Shown: positions 17,165 to 25,838, counted from the first letter of the stretch. The stretch is DNA of 34,555 nt from an uncultured Acetatifactor sp. (GCA_947588205.1 CANPYG010000024.1:1-34555); one strand, 5' to 3'. Numbers and translations: made by a program. The notes: a model not told the origin generated them from the letters alone.

Positions 17165-18487
17165 TTACAAATATTTCTGTATCTCCCAGGAAGAAACCTG
17201 GGTGCAGTACTGATACCATTCCTCCTTCTTTGCCGCGATATATTTCTCCGCTACATGGCTTCCCAGCACATCCTTGATATATTCATCCTTTTCCAGTTCA
17301 TTTAACGCTTCCAGAAGATTTTCCGGCAGACGCTCCACCTTAAGCGCCTCTCTCTCCTCCCGGGTCATGGTGAACAGATTGCCGTTTACGCACTCAGGCG
17401 GCTCGATCTGATTCACGATCCCGTCCAGCCCTGCCATCAGACAGACCGCCAGAGTCAAATAAGGATTTGCAGCCGCATCCGGGCTGCGCAGTTCAATGCG
17501 CATACCCCCATCCTTATGGGAAGGAATCCTGATCAGAGGGCTTCTGTTGGCTTCGCTCCAGGCAATAAAGGTGGGCGCTTCATAGCCAGGCACCAATCTC
17601 TTATAGGAATTCACCAAGGGATTCGTAATTGCCGCCATCCCTTTGATATGCTTCATCAGACCGCCGATAAAATAGTACGCCTCCCGGCTCAGCCCCCTGG
17701 GATCCGCGCTGTCCTGGAAGATATTGACCCCACCTCTGGATAAGGACATATTGATATGCATCCCCGAACCATTCACTCCTGCTATCGGCTTCGGCATGAA
17801 GGTCGCATGCAATCCGTGCCCTTTTGCTATCGTCCTCACCGCCAGCTTAAAGGTCATCAGATCGTCCGCCGCTGCCAGGGCTTCCTCATAGCCCAGGTCA
17901 ATCTCATGCTGGGCAGGCGAAGCCTCGTGGTGGGAAGCCTCCACAACAAGCCCCATGTCTTCAAGCGTCAGCACCATATCCCTTCTGGCGTTTTCCCCCA
18001 GATCCGCAGGCCCCACGTCAAAATAGCCCGCCTTTTCATGGGTGATCGTGGTGGGGAGCGCATTCTCGTCCGTATGGAACAGGAAAAACTCACACTCCGG
18101 TCCGACCTCGAAGGTATAGCCCAGCTCCGCGGCCTTTTCAATCGCCCTCTTCAACACAAATCGGGAGTCTCCTTCAAAGGGCATCCCGTTGGGACGATAT
18201 ACATCGCACAAAAGCCGCGCCACCTTCCCCTGCTGTGGTCTCCATGGGAAGATCGCAAGGGTGGACAGATCCGGATACAGATACAGGTCCGATTCCTCCA
18301 CCCCCACAAAGCCCTCTATCGCGGAGCCGTCAAACATGCATCTGTTGTCCATCGCACGCTCAAGCTGGCTGGACGTAATGGCGATATTTTTCAGATTGCC
18401 CAATATATCCGTGAACTGCAGACGGATAAACTCCACATCCTCTTCTTCCACGAGCCGCAAAATATCCTGCTTACTGTTTTTTCTCAT
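17165..18487 (-). CDS. glnA: Glutamine synthetase, type I
   Basis: The 440-residue enzyme makes glutamine from glutamate, ammonia and ATP as a dodecamer. Active-site blocks are all present: MFDGSAIEGF, the metal-binding VGPECEFFLF, HHEASPAQHEIDL, NGSGMHINMS and RLVPGYEAPTFIAWS with the NRSPLIRIP loop. The region of the GSI-beta adenylylation tyrosine reads NLFTMT with Phe, so this is GSI-alpha without adenylylation control. The start at 18487 follows GGAGGATGAGT; in-frame ATGs up to 18532 lack a ribosome site. Its promoter lies about 160 nt upstream with a hairpin plus T-run in the leader, and the ANTAR gene is next downstream. Confidence 0.97.
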   Translation of the reverse strand: MRKNSKQDILRLVEEEDVEFIRLQFTDILGNLKNIAITSSQLERAMDNRCMFDGSAIEGFVGVEESDLYLYPDLSTLAIFPWRPQQGKVARLLCDVYRPNGMPFEGDSRFVLKRAIEKAAELGYTFEVGPECEFFLFHTDENALPTTITHEKAGYFDVGPADLGENARRDMVLTLEDMGLVVEASHHEASPAQHEIDLGYEEALAAADDLMTFKLAVRTIAKGHGLHATFMPKPIAGVNGSGMHINMSLSRGGVNIFQDSADPRGLSREAYYFIGGLMKHIKGMAAITNPLVNSYKRLVPGYEAPTFIAWSEANRSPLIRIPSHKDGGMRIELRSPDAAANPYLTLAVCLMAGLDGIVNQIEPPECVNGNLFTMTREEREALKVERLPENLLEALNELEKDEYIKDVLGSHVAEKYIAAKKEEWYQYCTQVSSWEIQKYL

Positions 18488-18574
18488 ACTCATCCTCCAA
18501 TCCATACAAATCTTATGCCGCCGTTCTTCCACCGCCGCATAAAAATATTCCTTTCCCAGACTCTCCTGTACCGT

Positions 18575-18632
18575 CTGTAAAACCGCAAAAGGACATTCTT
18601 ATCCCGTAACCGCCACGATAAGAACGCCCTTG
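18575..18632 (-). terminator. Attenuator-like terminator in the glnA leader
   Basis: A long stem on the minus strand (CAAGGGCGTTCTTATC at 18632-18617 with the complement at 18603-18586, including G.U pairs and a short bulge) is followed by TTTTGCGGTTTT. It starts within about 6 nt of the predicted transcript start, so most transcripts could end before glnA unless antitermination occurs. A second small hairpin (CAGAC/GTCTG) follows. The classical ANTAR two-hexaloop motif was not clearly seen. Confidence 0.65.
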
Positions 18633-18643
18633 TCCTGCCCTAC

Positions 18644-18673
18644 ATAATACCAACAATACCGCCGTTCTGTCAA
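18644..18673 (-). promoter_or_regulatory. Sigma-A type promoter of glnA
   Basis: TTGACA (18673-18668), an 18-nt spacer and TATTAT (18649-18644). The left end of the structured repeat element lies only 22 nt upstream of the -35. Confidence 0.75.
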
Positions 18674-18694
18674 TATCCTAATTTATTTTCCAGC

Positions 18695-18872
18695 GAATAT
18701 TCGTAACAGTTCAGCCAGCCGCCAAATATGGTGGAAAATCGTGCTTGCACGAATTTTCCATCATGTCTGGCGGCTGAGGGAGCGCCATCTTATGAGCAAA
18801 GATAGTCGCGCAGCGACGGAAAGCGCGTAGCGCGGCTTTGCGAATGGCGCGGCTGAACTGTTATGAATATTC
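18695..18872. mobile_element. 178-bp structured MITE-like or REP-like element
   Basis: The ends are 22-bp inverted repeats with one mismatch (18695-18716 and 18851-18872, inner part AACAGTTCAGCC). Inside are two further self-complementary arms. One at 18716-18776 has AGCCGCCA / TGGCGGCT flanks and a GGAAAAT-CGTGC stem. The other at about 18780-18850 has GCGCCAT/ATGGCGC, GCAAAG/CTTTGC and CGCGC/GCGCG pairs. The whole could form a cruciform or a three-arm RNA. It has no ORF and lies between the divergent glnA and FMN-like genes. A solitary copy of its end lies at 3407-3424. I saw no clear target-site duplication, so mobility is inferred. Confidence 0.75.
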
Positions 18873-18932
18873 CCCCTGCCGCACGCATAGATTATATAAA
18901 GTAAAAACGAGATAACAGGAAAAGGAGAAAAC

Positions 18933-19487
18933 ATGAGCTCCAAAACAAAAATCGTAGTGCTTCATATGAAAGAATTGATATATACGGGAATCTTCGTGGC
19001 GTTGGGCATCCTATTCATTGTACTGTTAGTCATCATGTTCCTGCCCGGCAAGGACTCTAAAGAACAGTCCTCTAATGCTCCCGGGGCGACAGAACCATCC
19101 GGGGCAACCGATCAGGAACCGGAAGATGACAGGAACGCGCCTGTATCCTCCGACGGCATATACATACCGGGGATCTATACCACTCAGCTTGTTTTAAATG
19201 ACCAGACGGTGGACGTGGAAGTCATTGTGGACAGCGAAAGCATTACGTCCCTGCGACTTATCAATCTGAATGAATCCATCACAACGATGTACCCGCTGCT
19301 GGAGCCCACCTTTGATTCATTGTGTGAGCAAATTTATGAGAAACAGTCCGTAAACAACATTACCTATGAGACTGAAAACAAATATACGTCTCTGGTATTG
19401 TTGGAAGCCATTAAGAATTCCCTGGAAAAGGCCCGTAACAGCATTACGGAATCCGATTCCGCCGATTCGTCCGGTAAAACAGAATGA
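18933..19487 (+). CDS. Membrane-anchored, degenerate FMN-binding-like protein
   Basis: The 184-residue protein has a transmembrane helix at about residues 15-37 (GIFVALGILFIVLLVIMFL). A Ser/Pro/Glu-rich linker to about residue 70 leads to an outer domain. That domain resembles the FMN_bind fold: GIYTTQLVL, VDVEVIVDSESITSLRL, then EKQSVNNITYETENKYTS where true members have a Ser-Gly-Ala-Thr-type flavinylation sequence. That sequence is absent, so covalent FMN attachment is unlikely. The start has AAAAGGAGAAAAC. It runs divergently from glnA and convergently with the PL11 lyase. The function is unknown. Confidence 0.75.
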   Translation: MSSKTKIVVLHMKELIYTGIFVALGILFIVLLVIMFLPGKDSKEQSSNAPGATEPSGATDQEPEDDRNAPVSSDGIYIPGIYTTQLVLNDQTVDVEVIVDSESITSLRLINLNESITTMYPLLEPTFDSLCEQIYEKQSVNNITYETENKYTSLVLLEAIKNSLEKARNSITESDSADSSGKTE

Positions 19488-19512
19488 TCCTTTTGATCTG
19501 GAATGATCCTTT
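19482..19512 (+). repeat. 19-nt duplication spanning the stop codon of the FMN-like gene
   Basis: GAATGATCCTTT occurs at 19482-19493, including the TGA stop, and again at 19501-19512, giving a 19-nt period. Confidence 0.65.
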
Positions 19513-19544
19513 CAGAAACGACGTGCGATGACGAATACACGCAT

Positions 19545-19589
19545 AAAGAGGTGAATCCCCCGGAACAGTTCCAGTGGATCCACCTCTTT
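19545..19589. terminator. Hairpin between convergent genes, possible terminator
   Basis: AAAGAGGTGAATCC (19545-19558) pairs with GGATCCACCTCTTT (19576-19589) with one mismatch, and GGAAC/GTTCC adds an inner stem. There is no long T-run on either strand, so termination strength is uncertain. Confidence 0.5.
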
Positions 19590-19605
19590 ACAACGTTCAT
19601 GATCC

Positions 19606-19655
19606 GTCTGTCTTAGTCTGTCTTAGCCTTTCTCAATCTTTCTTAGTCCGTCTTA
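19606..19655. repeat. 10-nt tandem repeat, five units
   Basis: Units are GTCTGTCTTA twice (19606-19625), then GCCTTTCTCA, ATCTTTCTTA and GTCCGTCTTA (to 19655). Weaker C/T-rich copies continue to the PL11 stop. Confidence 0.75.
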
Positions 19656-19698
19656 ACTCTTAGCCCTTTTTAATTCTTTTCACCCTTTTTTCACTCTT

Positions 19699-21837
19699 TT
19701 ACCGACTCAGTTCCTCTGTCAGCAGATAAGGCAGATTCGCCGGCTGATTGTAGCCTGTATTCTGCCACGCCACGCCCTCCCTGTAGGTTCGATCCGTCAG
19801 AAGGCTGGGGAACACATACTCTGTTTCCAGGTTAGAGCTGTAAAGGCGGATTTTTTCAGGGGCAGCGGCATCCCTCACGATAAATTCCTCTCTCCAGTCC
19901 CCGCAGAGATCCGCAACCAGCCCGGCGTTCCCTTTTGTACCGTTATTTAACGTGGCTCCGACAGCTTCCAGCAGCACATCTGAGGAAAGCTTCCCAGGAT
20001 TCCACTTCTGGACCTGAGGGGTCAGGGAATTTCCATCCTGATAATCGAACAGCTCCATCTGCAGGTCTCCGTCCCAATAGATGGAAAAATTCACGCTGGG
20101 GTGGGCATTGTAAAGGACATTTCCCGCGCAGTCATAGGTGGCGTCGCTGCCTGTGCTCCACATTTCGGCGCCTTCATGATCCGGATCAATATCTGCCGCA
20201 ACGCCCCTTCCGGTATCAATCCCCGTAAAATAGCCCCAAAGGATCTCTCCGGTCTCCGCGTCATGCAGTTCCATCCCGTACTCCGCTCCTTTTTCCTCAT
20301 GTACCCCGTAAACCTCCAGACGGCCGTCCCCGTTCCAGTCGCTGATATGCATGGCGTCCCCGTGACCGAGACCTGTGGCGTACATGGCCTTTCCGTCATT
20401 GTCCACCGCCAGGGAGCCGTAAATAATCTCATCGTAGCCGTCGCCGTCCACATCGTTAATGGAAAGCTGATGGTTCCCCTGGGCGGCGTAAGGGTGATCG
20501 CTGGGAATATCAAAAGCCCACTGCATCTGCAGTTTCCCATCTATCAGCTTCCAGGCCGTGATGGCGCTCCGTCCATAATAACCCCTGGCAAAAATAGCGC
20601 TGGCGGAACCGTCGTCCAGATATGCAGTGCCCGCCAGGAAACGGTCAGCCCGGTTGGCATAGCCGTCATTTTTCTCTGCGGCGGCGCCGCCTTTAAGACC
20701 CCAATATCTGGTATCATAAGTTCCGGTCGCCTCATCGTAAGGGCCTCTCTCAGGAATATATTCCACAGTATCAATGATCTCACCGGTTTCCCCGTCAAAG
20801 GCGGTCAGGTACTCTTGACCCAGGACGATCCTGCCCTTTCTCCCGGTGTGCTGACGGAAATCATAATCCTCCGGTTTACCAAAGGCATCCAGAACCAGAT
20901 CCGCCATGCTGACGGCTCCCACATGCCCGGTTTCCACCAGATCTCCATTATAGGTGGTGGAACCGTCCGCCGTCTTGCACAGCACCTCCGCCTTGCCGTC
21001 CCCGTCATAGTCCCAGACCTGGAACTGGGTATAATGGGCGCCTGAACGGATATTGAGTCCCAGGTCGATCCTCCACATGAGCTTCGCCGTTCCCTGTCCC
21101 AGATCAATATCATAAGCGTCCAGAATCGTGGTTCCGGTATAACCGTCTTTGGAATTGTCCTGGGCGTTGCTGGGATACCACTTTACGATAAGCTCCAGCT
21201 CGCCGTCCCCATCCAGGTCTCCCACGGACATATCGTTGGTCACATAAGTAGCGATGGAAAGATCCGGCATGGTCTCGTCCGGCGGAACCTGCAGGGTGAA
21301 TTCCTGATAAACATCTCCCCAGGCTGTCGTCTCCTCCCCTTCGGAAGAAATTCCCTCACTGGCAGTCAGCTTATACGTATCCCCTGCTTTTCCGGAAACA
21401 TCCAGATAATTGGTACGGTCGCCGGTATAAACGGTCTCCCCATTGCGCTCCAGGGTGAATACGATCTCCTCCGGGTCTTCTTCATAGCACCTCCAGCTGA
21501 CAAAGACGCCCTGCCCGGCCTGCACCGCCACCAGGGCACGGTCTGAATAATTTTCGGCGGGAGCAGGCGTGCCGATGGAGGATAAATCGCCATAGACGGT
21601 ATAGCTCTGGTTCCCGGAGGACTCGTTTTCCTGTCCGGTCTGACCGGCTGTCTCCGTTTCCTGGTTTTCCGTTCCGGAAACTGCAGTCGAATCCTGTTCC
21701 CCTGCTCCAATTCCGGAACTGTCCGTCCTGCTTTCGGAACTGTCTTTTCCACTTTCAGAAGCCTGTCCTCCACAGGCAGCCAGAACCATCGCAAGCATAA
21801 GTACAAGGGCTATCAAGTCGGATAATCGCTTTTTCAT
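19699..21837 (-). CDS. Rhamnogalacturonan lyase, family PL11-like, lipoprotein
   Basis: The 712-residue protein begins with a lipoprotein signal, lipobox LAAC with Cys22, then a Ser/Glu/Gln-rich linker to about residue 75. It is predicted to be exported and lipid-anchored. The catalytic region resembles YesW/YesX lyases that cleave the rhamnogalacturonan I backbone of pectin by beta-elimination. It has a beta-propeller with repeated calcium-loop motifs (DLDGDGELE, DYDGDGKAE, DVDGDGYDE, DWNGDGRLE) and the C-terminal GDWREEFIVRD and REGVAWQNTGYNQP. AGGAAAGGAAG precedes the ATG. It has its own promoter (21881-21909) and no sugar transporter or other pectin gene nearby. Endo or exo mode cannot be decided. 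Confidence 0.9.
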   Translation of the reverse strand: MKKRLSDLIALVLMLAMVLAACGGQASESGKDSSESRTDSSGIGAGEQDSTAVSGTENQETETAGQTGQENESSGNQSYTVYGDLSSIGTPAPAENYSDRALVAVQAGQGVFVSWRCYEEDPEEIVFTLERNGETVYTGDRTNYLDVSGKAGDTYKLTASEGISSEGEETTAWGDVYQEFTLQVPPDETMPDLSIATYVTNDMSVGDLDGDGELELIVKWYPSNAQDNSKDGYTGTTILDAYDIDLGQGTAKLMWRIDLGLNIRSGAHYTQFQVWDYDGDGKAEVLCKTADGSTTYNGDLVETGHVGAVSMADLVLDAFGKPEDYDFRQHTGRKGRIVLGQEYLTAFDGETGEIIDTVEYIPERGPYDEATGTYDTRYWGLKGGAAAEKNDGYANRADRFLAGTAYLDDGSASAIFARGYYGRSAITAWKLIDGKLQMQWAFDIPSDHPYAAQGNHQLSINDVDGDGYDEIIYGSLAVDNDGKAMYATGLGHGDAMHISDWNGDGRLEVYGVHEEKGAEYGMELHDAETGEILWGYFTGIDTGRGVAADIDPDHEGAEMWSTGSDATYDCAGNVLYNAHPSVNFSIYWDGDLQMELFDYQDGNSLTPQVQKWNPGKLSSDVLLEAVGATLNNGTKGNAGLVADLCGDWREEFIVRDAAAPEKIRLYSSNLETEYVFPSLLTDRTYREGVAWQNTGYNQPANLPYLLTEELSR

Positions 21838-21880
21838 GTGTTACTTCCTTTCCTTGAAACTGACAAAATCTTTCACCGAC

Positions 21881-21909
21881 ATTTTATCATGTTAAAGTGT
21901 TAAATGCAA
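21881..21909 (-). promoter_or_regulatory. Probable promoter of the PL11 lyase
   Basis: TTGCAT (21909-21904), a 17-nt spacer and TAAAAT (21886-21881) lie about 45 nt upstream of the lyase start. Confidence 0.7.
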
Positions 21910-21948
21910 GACAGCGGTTAAGCATCATGCAGCAGTTCATCCGCACCG

Positions 21949-23715
21949 TCATTTCGCCAGCTCATAATAAAGTCCCCGCCTGGCCATGAGCTGTTCATGG
22001 GTTCCTTCTTCCGCGATTCCCTTATTGCTGATATAAAGGATGCGGTCGGAATTGCGGATGGTGGACAATCGGTGGGCAACGATAAACGCCGTCTTGTCCT
22101 TGATCAGCACGTCCAGCGCCTGCTTGATGAGGATTTCCGTCTCCGTATCAATGGCGCTGGTGGCTTCGTCCAGGATGATCACGGAAGGATTCTTCAGGAT
22201 AATCCGGGCAAAGCTGATGAGCTGCTTCTCCCCGGCGGACAGGCCAGCCCCCCGTTCCTCCAGCTCATGCTCATAACCGCCATGCAGCCTCTGAATAAAC
22301 TTATCGGCAAAGATCGTTTTCGCTGCGGCAATGCATTCCTCATCCGTGGCGTTCCGTCTGCCGTAACGGATATTATCGAGAACCGTTCCTTTGAAAATAA
22401 AAGGATCCTGCATGAGCACGCCCACTTCCCGGCGCAGGGAATCCAGGCTGGCATCCCTCACATCAACGCCGTCGATGGTCACGCTTCCCTGCTGCACGTC
22501 ATAGAATCTGGTGAGCATATTGATAATCGTCGTCTTGCCGGCGCCCGTAGGACCAACCAGTGCGATGGTCTCGCCCGGCTTTACATGGAGGTCAAAATGC
22601 TCCAGCACATTGACTCCCTCTTCATAAGCAAAGGTTACGTCATTGAAATCCACTTTGCCCTTCACATTTTTCAGGGTAACGGCGTCTTCCTTATCCTGAA
22701 TTCCAAGGGGATAATCAATGGTCTCAAACACCTGCTCCAGGTTGGAGCATACCTGTGCCAGCTCCTGGATAATGGTAGAGATCTGCGACAAGGGATCCTG
22801 GAAAGAACTCATGTAGGTAGTAAAGGTGATTACCATACCGGCGGTGATCAGATCATTTCCGCCCAGAATCAGGGCAAGGGCAACTCCATAGATACAGAGG
22901 GTACCCACATGCCAGAAGATCATAACCACCGGCTGATTCAAACGGGAACGCTTTGTGATAGTCCACCACATGTCCACGCTTTCCCCGTGTACCTTTTTAT
23001 AGGTTTCCTTATTAATCTCGATCCGGTTATAATTTTTCACAATCTGTTCGCCCATGATGGATTCCACCAGAAACGCGGTACGATTGGAATTCTTAAGCCG
23101 GTGCATGGTATACATCTTGCGCAGGATGGAACGGAGCACAAACATAATGCATACCATGGGCACCACCGTTATAAAGACGATGAGGGTCAGCATAGGGCTT
23201 AAGGAAAGCATGAATACCGTCACCACCACGATCTTCACGATATAGATGGCGAACATCATCACGTAATTGGAAAAGAATTCGGACAAGGAATTGATATATT
23301 CCGTCACCCTTACCACGATCTTGCCATCAGGCCGGTTGTCGAAATAATCAAAGGGCAGCTTCTGCAGTCTTTCAAAAATATCCCTTCTGATGTTGGAAAT
23401 AATGGTAAGGCCCATCTTACCCATGCTCCTGGCCTGGATAAAGGTAAAAAGAATCTCTATCGCGGCTAAAAGCACCATTCCGGAGCCCACCAGGGCAAGC
23501 TGTGCATAATCCTTATTTACAACCACCTCATCCACGATCAGCTTTAACAGCCTGGGTGGAAGGAGGGATACCACTGCAGCCACCAGCATCATGCAGGTGA
23601 CGAGAAGCAGGATCTTCTTGTAGGGAAGGATGTATTTTATGGTCCTTGCCAGCTGTTTGATGTCGATTTTTTTCTCGATCTTCTCATCTTCAAAGAAGGT
23701 ATTCCGCTTAGCCAT
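21949..23715 (-). CDS. ABC exporter half-transporter, canonical ATPase site subunit
   Basis: The 588-residue type IV ABC exporter subunit has six transmembrane helices (about 45-330) fused to an ATPase. Walker A is GPTGAGKTT (about 390), the signature is LSAGEKQ, and Walker B with catalytic Glu is VIILDEATSAID, followed by the AHRLST switch histidine. The start at 23715 overlaps the stop of the upstream subunit by 8 nt and follows GGAGGTGCGATCA, indicating translational coupling. It is the second half of a heterodimeric exporter of the BmrCD/TM287-288 kind. The substrate is unknown; drug, lipid or peptide export are all possible. The PL11 lyase downstream has its own promoter. Confidence 0.93.
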   Translation of the reverse strand: MAKRNTFFEDEKIEKKIDIKQLARTIKYILPYKKILLLVTCMMLVAAVVSLLPPRLLKLIVDEVVVNKDYAQLALVGSGMVLLAAIEILFTFIQARSMGKMGLTIISNIRRDIFERLQKLPFDYFDNRPDGKIVVRVTEYINSLSEFFSNYVMMFAIYIVKIVVVTVFMLSLSPMLTLIVFITVVPMVCIMFVLRSILRKMYTMHRLKNSNRTAFLVESIMGEQIVKNYNRIEINKETYKKVHGESVDMWWTITKRSRLNQPVVMIFWHVGTLCIYGVALALILGGNDLITAGMVITFTTYMSSFQDPLSQISTIIQELAQVCSNLEQVFETIDYPLGIQDKEDAVTLKNVKGKVDFNDVTFAYEEGVNVLEHFDLHVKPGETIALVGPTGAGKTTIINMLTRFYDVQQGSVTIDGVDVRDASLDSLRREVGVLMQDPFIFKGTVLDNIRYGRRNATDEECIAAAKTIFADKFIQRLHGGYEHELEERGAGLSAGEKQLISFARIILKNPSVIILDEATSAIDTETEILIKQALDVLIKDKTAFIVAHRLSTIRNSDRILYISNKGIAEEGTHEQLMARRGLYYELAK

Positions 23716-25546
23716 TGATCGCACCTCCCTGCTCTGCAAGACTGTCATAGTCCACCACGGAAGCCTGCTGCTCCTGCTGGACGTTATACACATGGGCGAA
23801 GCTTCCGCCCAGCTCCATCAGTTCCTTAAAGGTTCCCCGCTCCGTGATCTCGCCGTCGCGCATATACAGGATCTCGTCGCAGTTTACCACAGAGCTGAAT
23901 CTGTGGGCGGTAATAATCACCGTTTTTTCCTTGAAGTTTTCTTCAATATTCTTAAGCAGGACACGTTCCGTATTCACATCCAGGGCGCTGGTAGAATCGT
24001 CCAGGATAAATACCGGGGCATTTTTATGGAATGCCCTGGCAATGGAGATACGCTGCTTCTGCCCGCCGGAAATACCCAGACCTCTTTCCCCTATGATCGT
24101 CTTATAACGGTCCGCCAGGGCGTCGATAAACCTGCTTGCCTGGGCGCGGGTCGCCGCCTGGGTCACCATACGTTCGACAATATCCGGTCTGTTGTAAGCG
24201 ATATTGGACTCTATGGTATTGGAAAACAGGAACACATCCTGAAATACATAGGAGTACATCCTGCGCAGATTCTCCAGGCTGAAATCCTTGATATCATGCC
24301 CGTCAATGGTGATGCTGCCGCCTGTGATATCCCGGGTACGCACCAACGCCTTTAAAAGCACGCTCTTGCCGGAACCGGTCTCGCCCACAATGCCGATCTT
24401 TTTCCCATAAGGAATACTGATATTGATATCCTTCAAAATATCCTGCCCATCAATCTGCATGGATACATTTTTCAGCTCAATGTTCGGGGCGTCGCTCCTT
24501 AAATTCAGCTCCTGATGATCGGGAACCTGGCTCTGCTTCTCCATAAATTTCTTCAGCTCCAAACCGGCTATGGTCTGCTGCTGCATATTGAAAATATGGT
24601 TATTCAGGTTGGTAATGTTATTCATGATCCTGAGCACATAGGTGGAGGAGGACAATATGTATCCCACCGTCATGTAACCCTTCATCACCAGCAGCGCCCC
24701 GATCACAATGGTTCCGATATAGGCGATCTGCTTGATGGAGTTAAAGGTCAGGTCAAACTTGGAGGACAGCCAGATCTGCTTCAGCCTGGCATTCAGGAGA
24801 TTTTGGTTGCGAACCTCAAATTTCTCCTTCTCCAGCTCCTCATTGGTAAAGGAACGGACGATTCGCACCGCAGCAATATTTTCCTGGGTAGTCAGGTTCA
24901 TCTCGGAGCTTCTGGTTCTGATATTCTTAAAATTCGCCCGTGCCTTTTTCCTGAAATCCAGCACTGTCCTCACTAAGAAGGGCATCAGGATCAAAGGAAT
25001 GATAATAAAGGAAATATTGATGCTGGTGATCAGCACCAGGGTGATGCACAGGGTGAAAATAGAATCAAAAAGATAAGGAACCCTGTGGGCGAACAGCTCC
25101 TTGAACATGATGGTATCATTGTTCAGGATCTGCAGCAGCTCGCCGGAATTGTAATCCGCGATGGTTGCAGAATCCAACTCCATCAGCTTCCCGTAGGTCT
25201 CATAACGCAGCTCGGTCTCCAGCCTCAGTCCGATCCGCTCCTGCATAAGATCCCTCGCGTAAATAACCACAATCCGCACGACGATCAAAACCGTGTAAAC
25301 GATCGCGACAGACCAAAACAGCTTCATCGTATGTACGCCGCCGAAGCCTCCGTTCAGCAGGAAATGGAACATGCCCCCGCTGTCTTCCTCTATTTTCCCG
25401 CTCTGTATGACAAAATCGATCAGCAGTCCTGTTAATAACGGAAGCAGGAGCTCTGCGAAAATTCCTAACAGACTCAAAATCTCCGCCAAGATCGCAAGAG
25501 GCATGCTCTTCTTAAAAAAACGATACCCAAATCTTAAAGTTTCCAT
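23708..25546 (-). CDS. ABC exporter half-transporter, degenerate ATPase site subunit
   Basis: The 612-residue partner of the following gene has six N-terminal transmembrane helices (about 15-320) and an ATPase with Walker A GETGSGKS (about 395) and a good signature ISGGQKQR. Walker B reads VFILDDSTSALD, where the catalytic Glu is Asp, followed by TAHRFSS. An Asp here is the mark of the non-hydrolysing site in heterodimeric exporters. The ribosome site is weak (AGAAGATC). A promoter lies at 25637-25664 and the downstream subunit overlaps by 8 nt. The C-terminal tail after about residue 590 is Gln/Glu-rich and not conserved in the family. Confidence 0.93.
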   Translation of the reverse strand: METLRFGYRFFKKSMPLAILAEILSLLGIFAELLLPLLTGLLIDFVIQSGKIEEDSGGMFHFLLNGGFGGVHTMKLFWSVAIVYTVLIVVRIVVIYARDLMQERIGLRLETELRYETYGKLMELDSATIADYNSGELLQILNNDTIMFKELFAHRVPYLFDSIFTLCITLVLITSINISFIIIPLILMPFLVRTVLDFRKKARANFKNIRTRSSEMNLTTQENIAAVRIVRSFTNEELEKEKFEVRNQNLLNARLKQIWLSSKFDLTFNSIKQIAYIGTIVIGALLVMKGYMTVGYILSSSTYVLRIMNNITNLNNHIFNMQQQTIAGLELKKFMEKQSQVPDHQELNLRSDAPNIELKNVSMQIDGQDILKDINISIPYGKKIGIVGETGSGKSVLLKALVRTRDITGGSITIDGHDIKDFSLENLRRMYSYVFQDVFLFSNTIESNIAYNRPDIVERMVTQAATRAQASRFIDALADRYKTIIGERGLGISGGQKQRISIARAFHKNAPVFILDDSTSALDVNTERVLLKNIEENFKEKTVIITAHRFSSVVNCDEILYMRDGEITERGTFKELMELGGSFAHVYNVQQEQQASVVDYDSLAEQGGAING

Positions 25547-25636
25547 GATCTTCTGTTTATCCTCTTATTGCATCTTATTGTGCTAAAACTACCCTTTCCG
25601 GAGCATTTCACGCCCTTCAGGGCAATTTTCTGGTTC

Positions 25637-25664
25637 ATTATATCACTCTTTTCAGATAATGCAA
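25637..25664 (-). promoter_or_regulatory. Promoter of the ABC exporter operon
   Basis: TTGCAT (25664-25659), a 16-nt spacer and TATAAT (25642-25637), about 90 nt upstream of the first subunit. It is arranged divergently with the plus-strand promoter at 25755-25783. Confidence 0.75.
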
Positions 25665-25754
25665 TCCGAATTATTGCCATATTTCTGACCTATTTCCGCC
25701 CGATTATCCGCAATAAGTGCAAACTTTGAGCCGCAGCCGGAACCCAATAAGAAT

Positions 25755-25783
25755 TTGACAAGGTTAACAGAATATGGTATGTT
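25755..25783 (+). promoter_or_regulatory. Promoter of the envelope-glycan cluster
   Basis: Consensus TTGACA (25755-25760), a 17-nt spacer and TATGTT (25778-25783), about 55 nt upstream of the first gene. A short palindromic stretch (ATATCACGG...CCGTGATAT, 25801-25823) lies between promoter and start. Confidence 0.75.
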
Positions 25784-25838
25784 TTTATATATTTAATACA
25801 ATATCACGGTCTCACCCGTGATATGCGAGAGGTATAAA

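Noticed and set aside
19606..19655. CRISPR-like array
   Set aside because: Units are 10 nt with no spacers. The other tandem blocks in the window are also spacer-less, and no cas gene is present.
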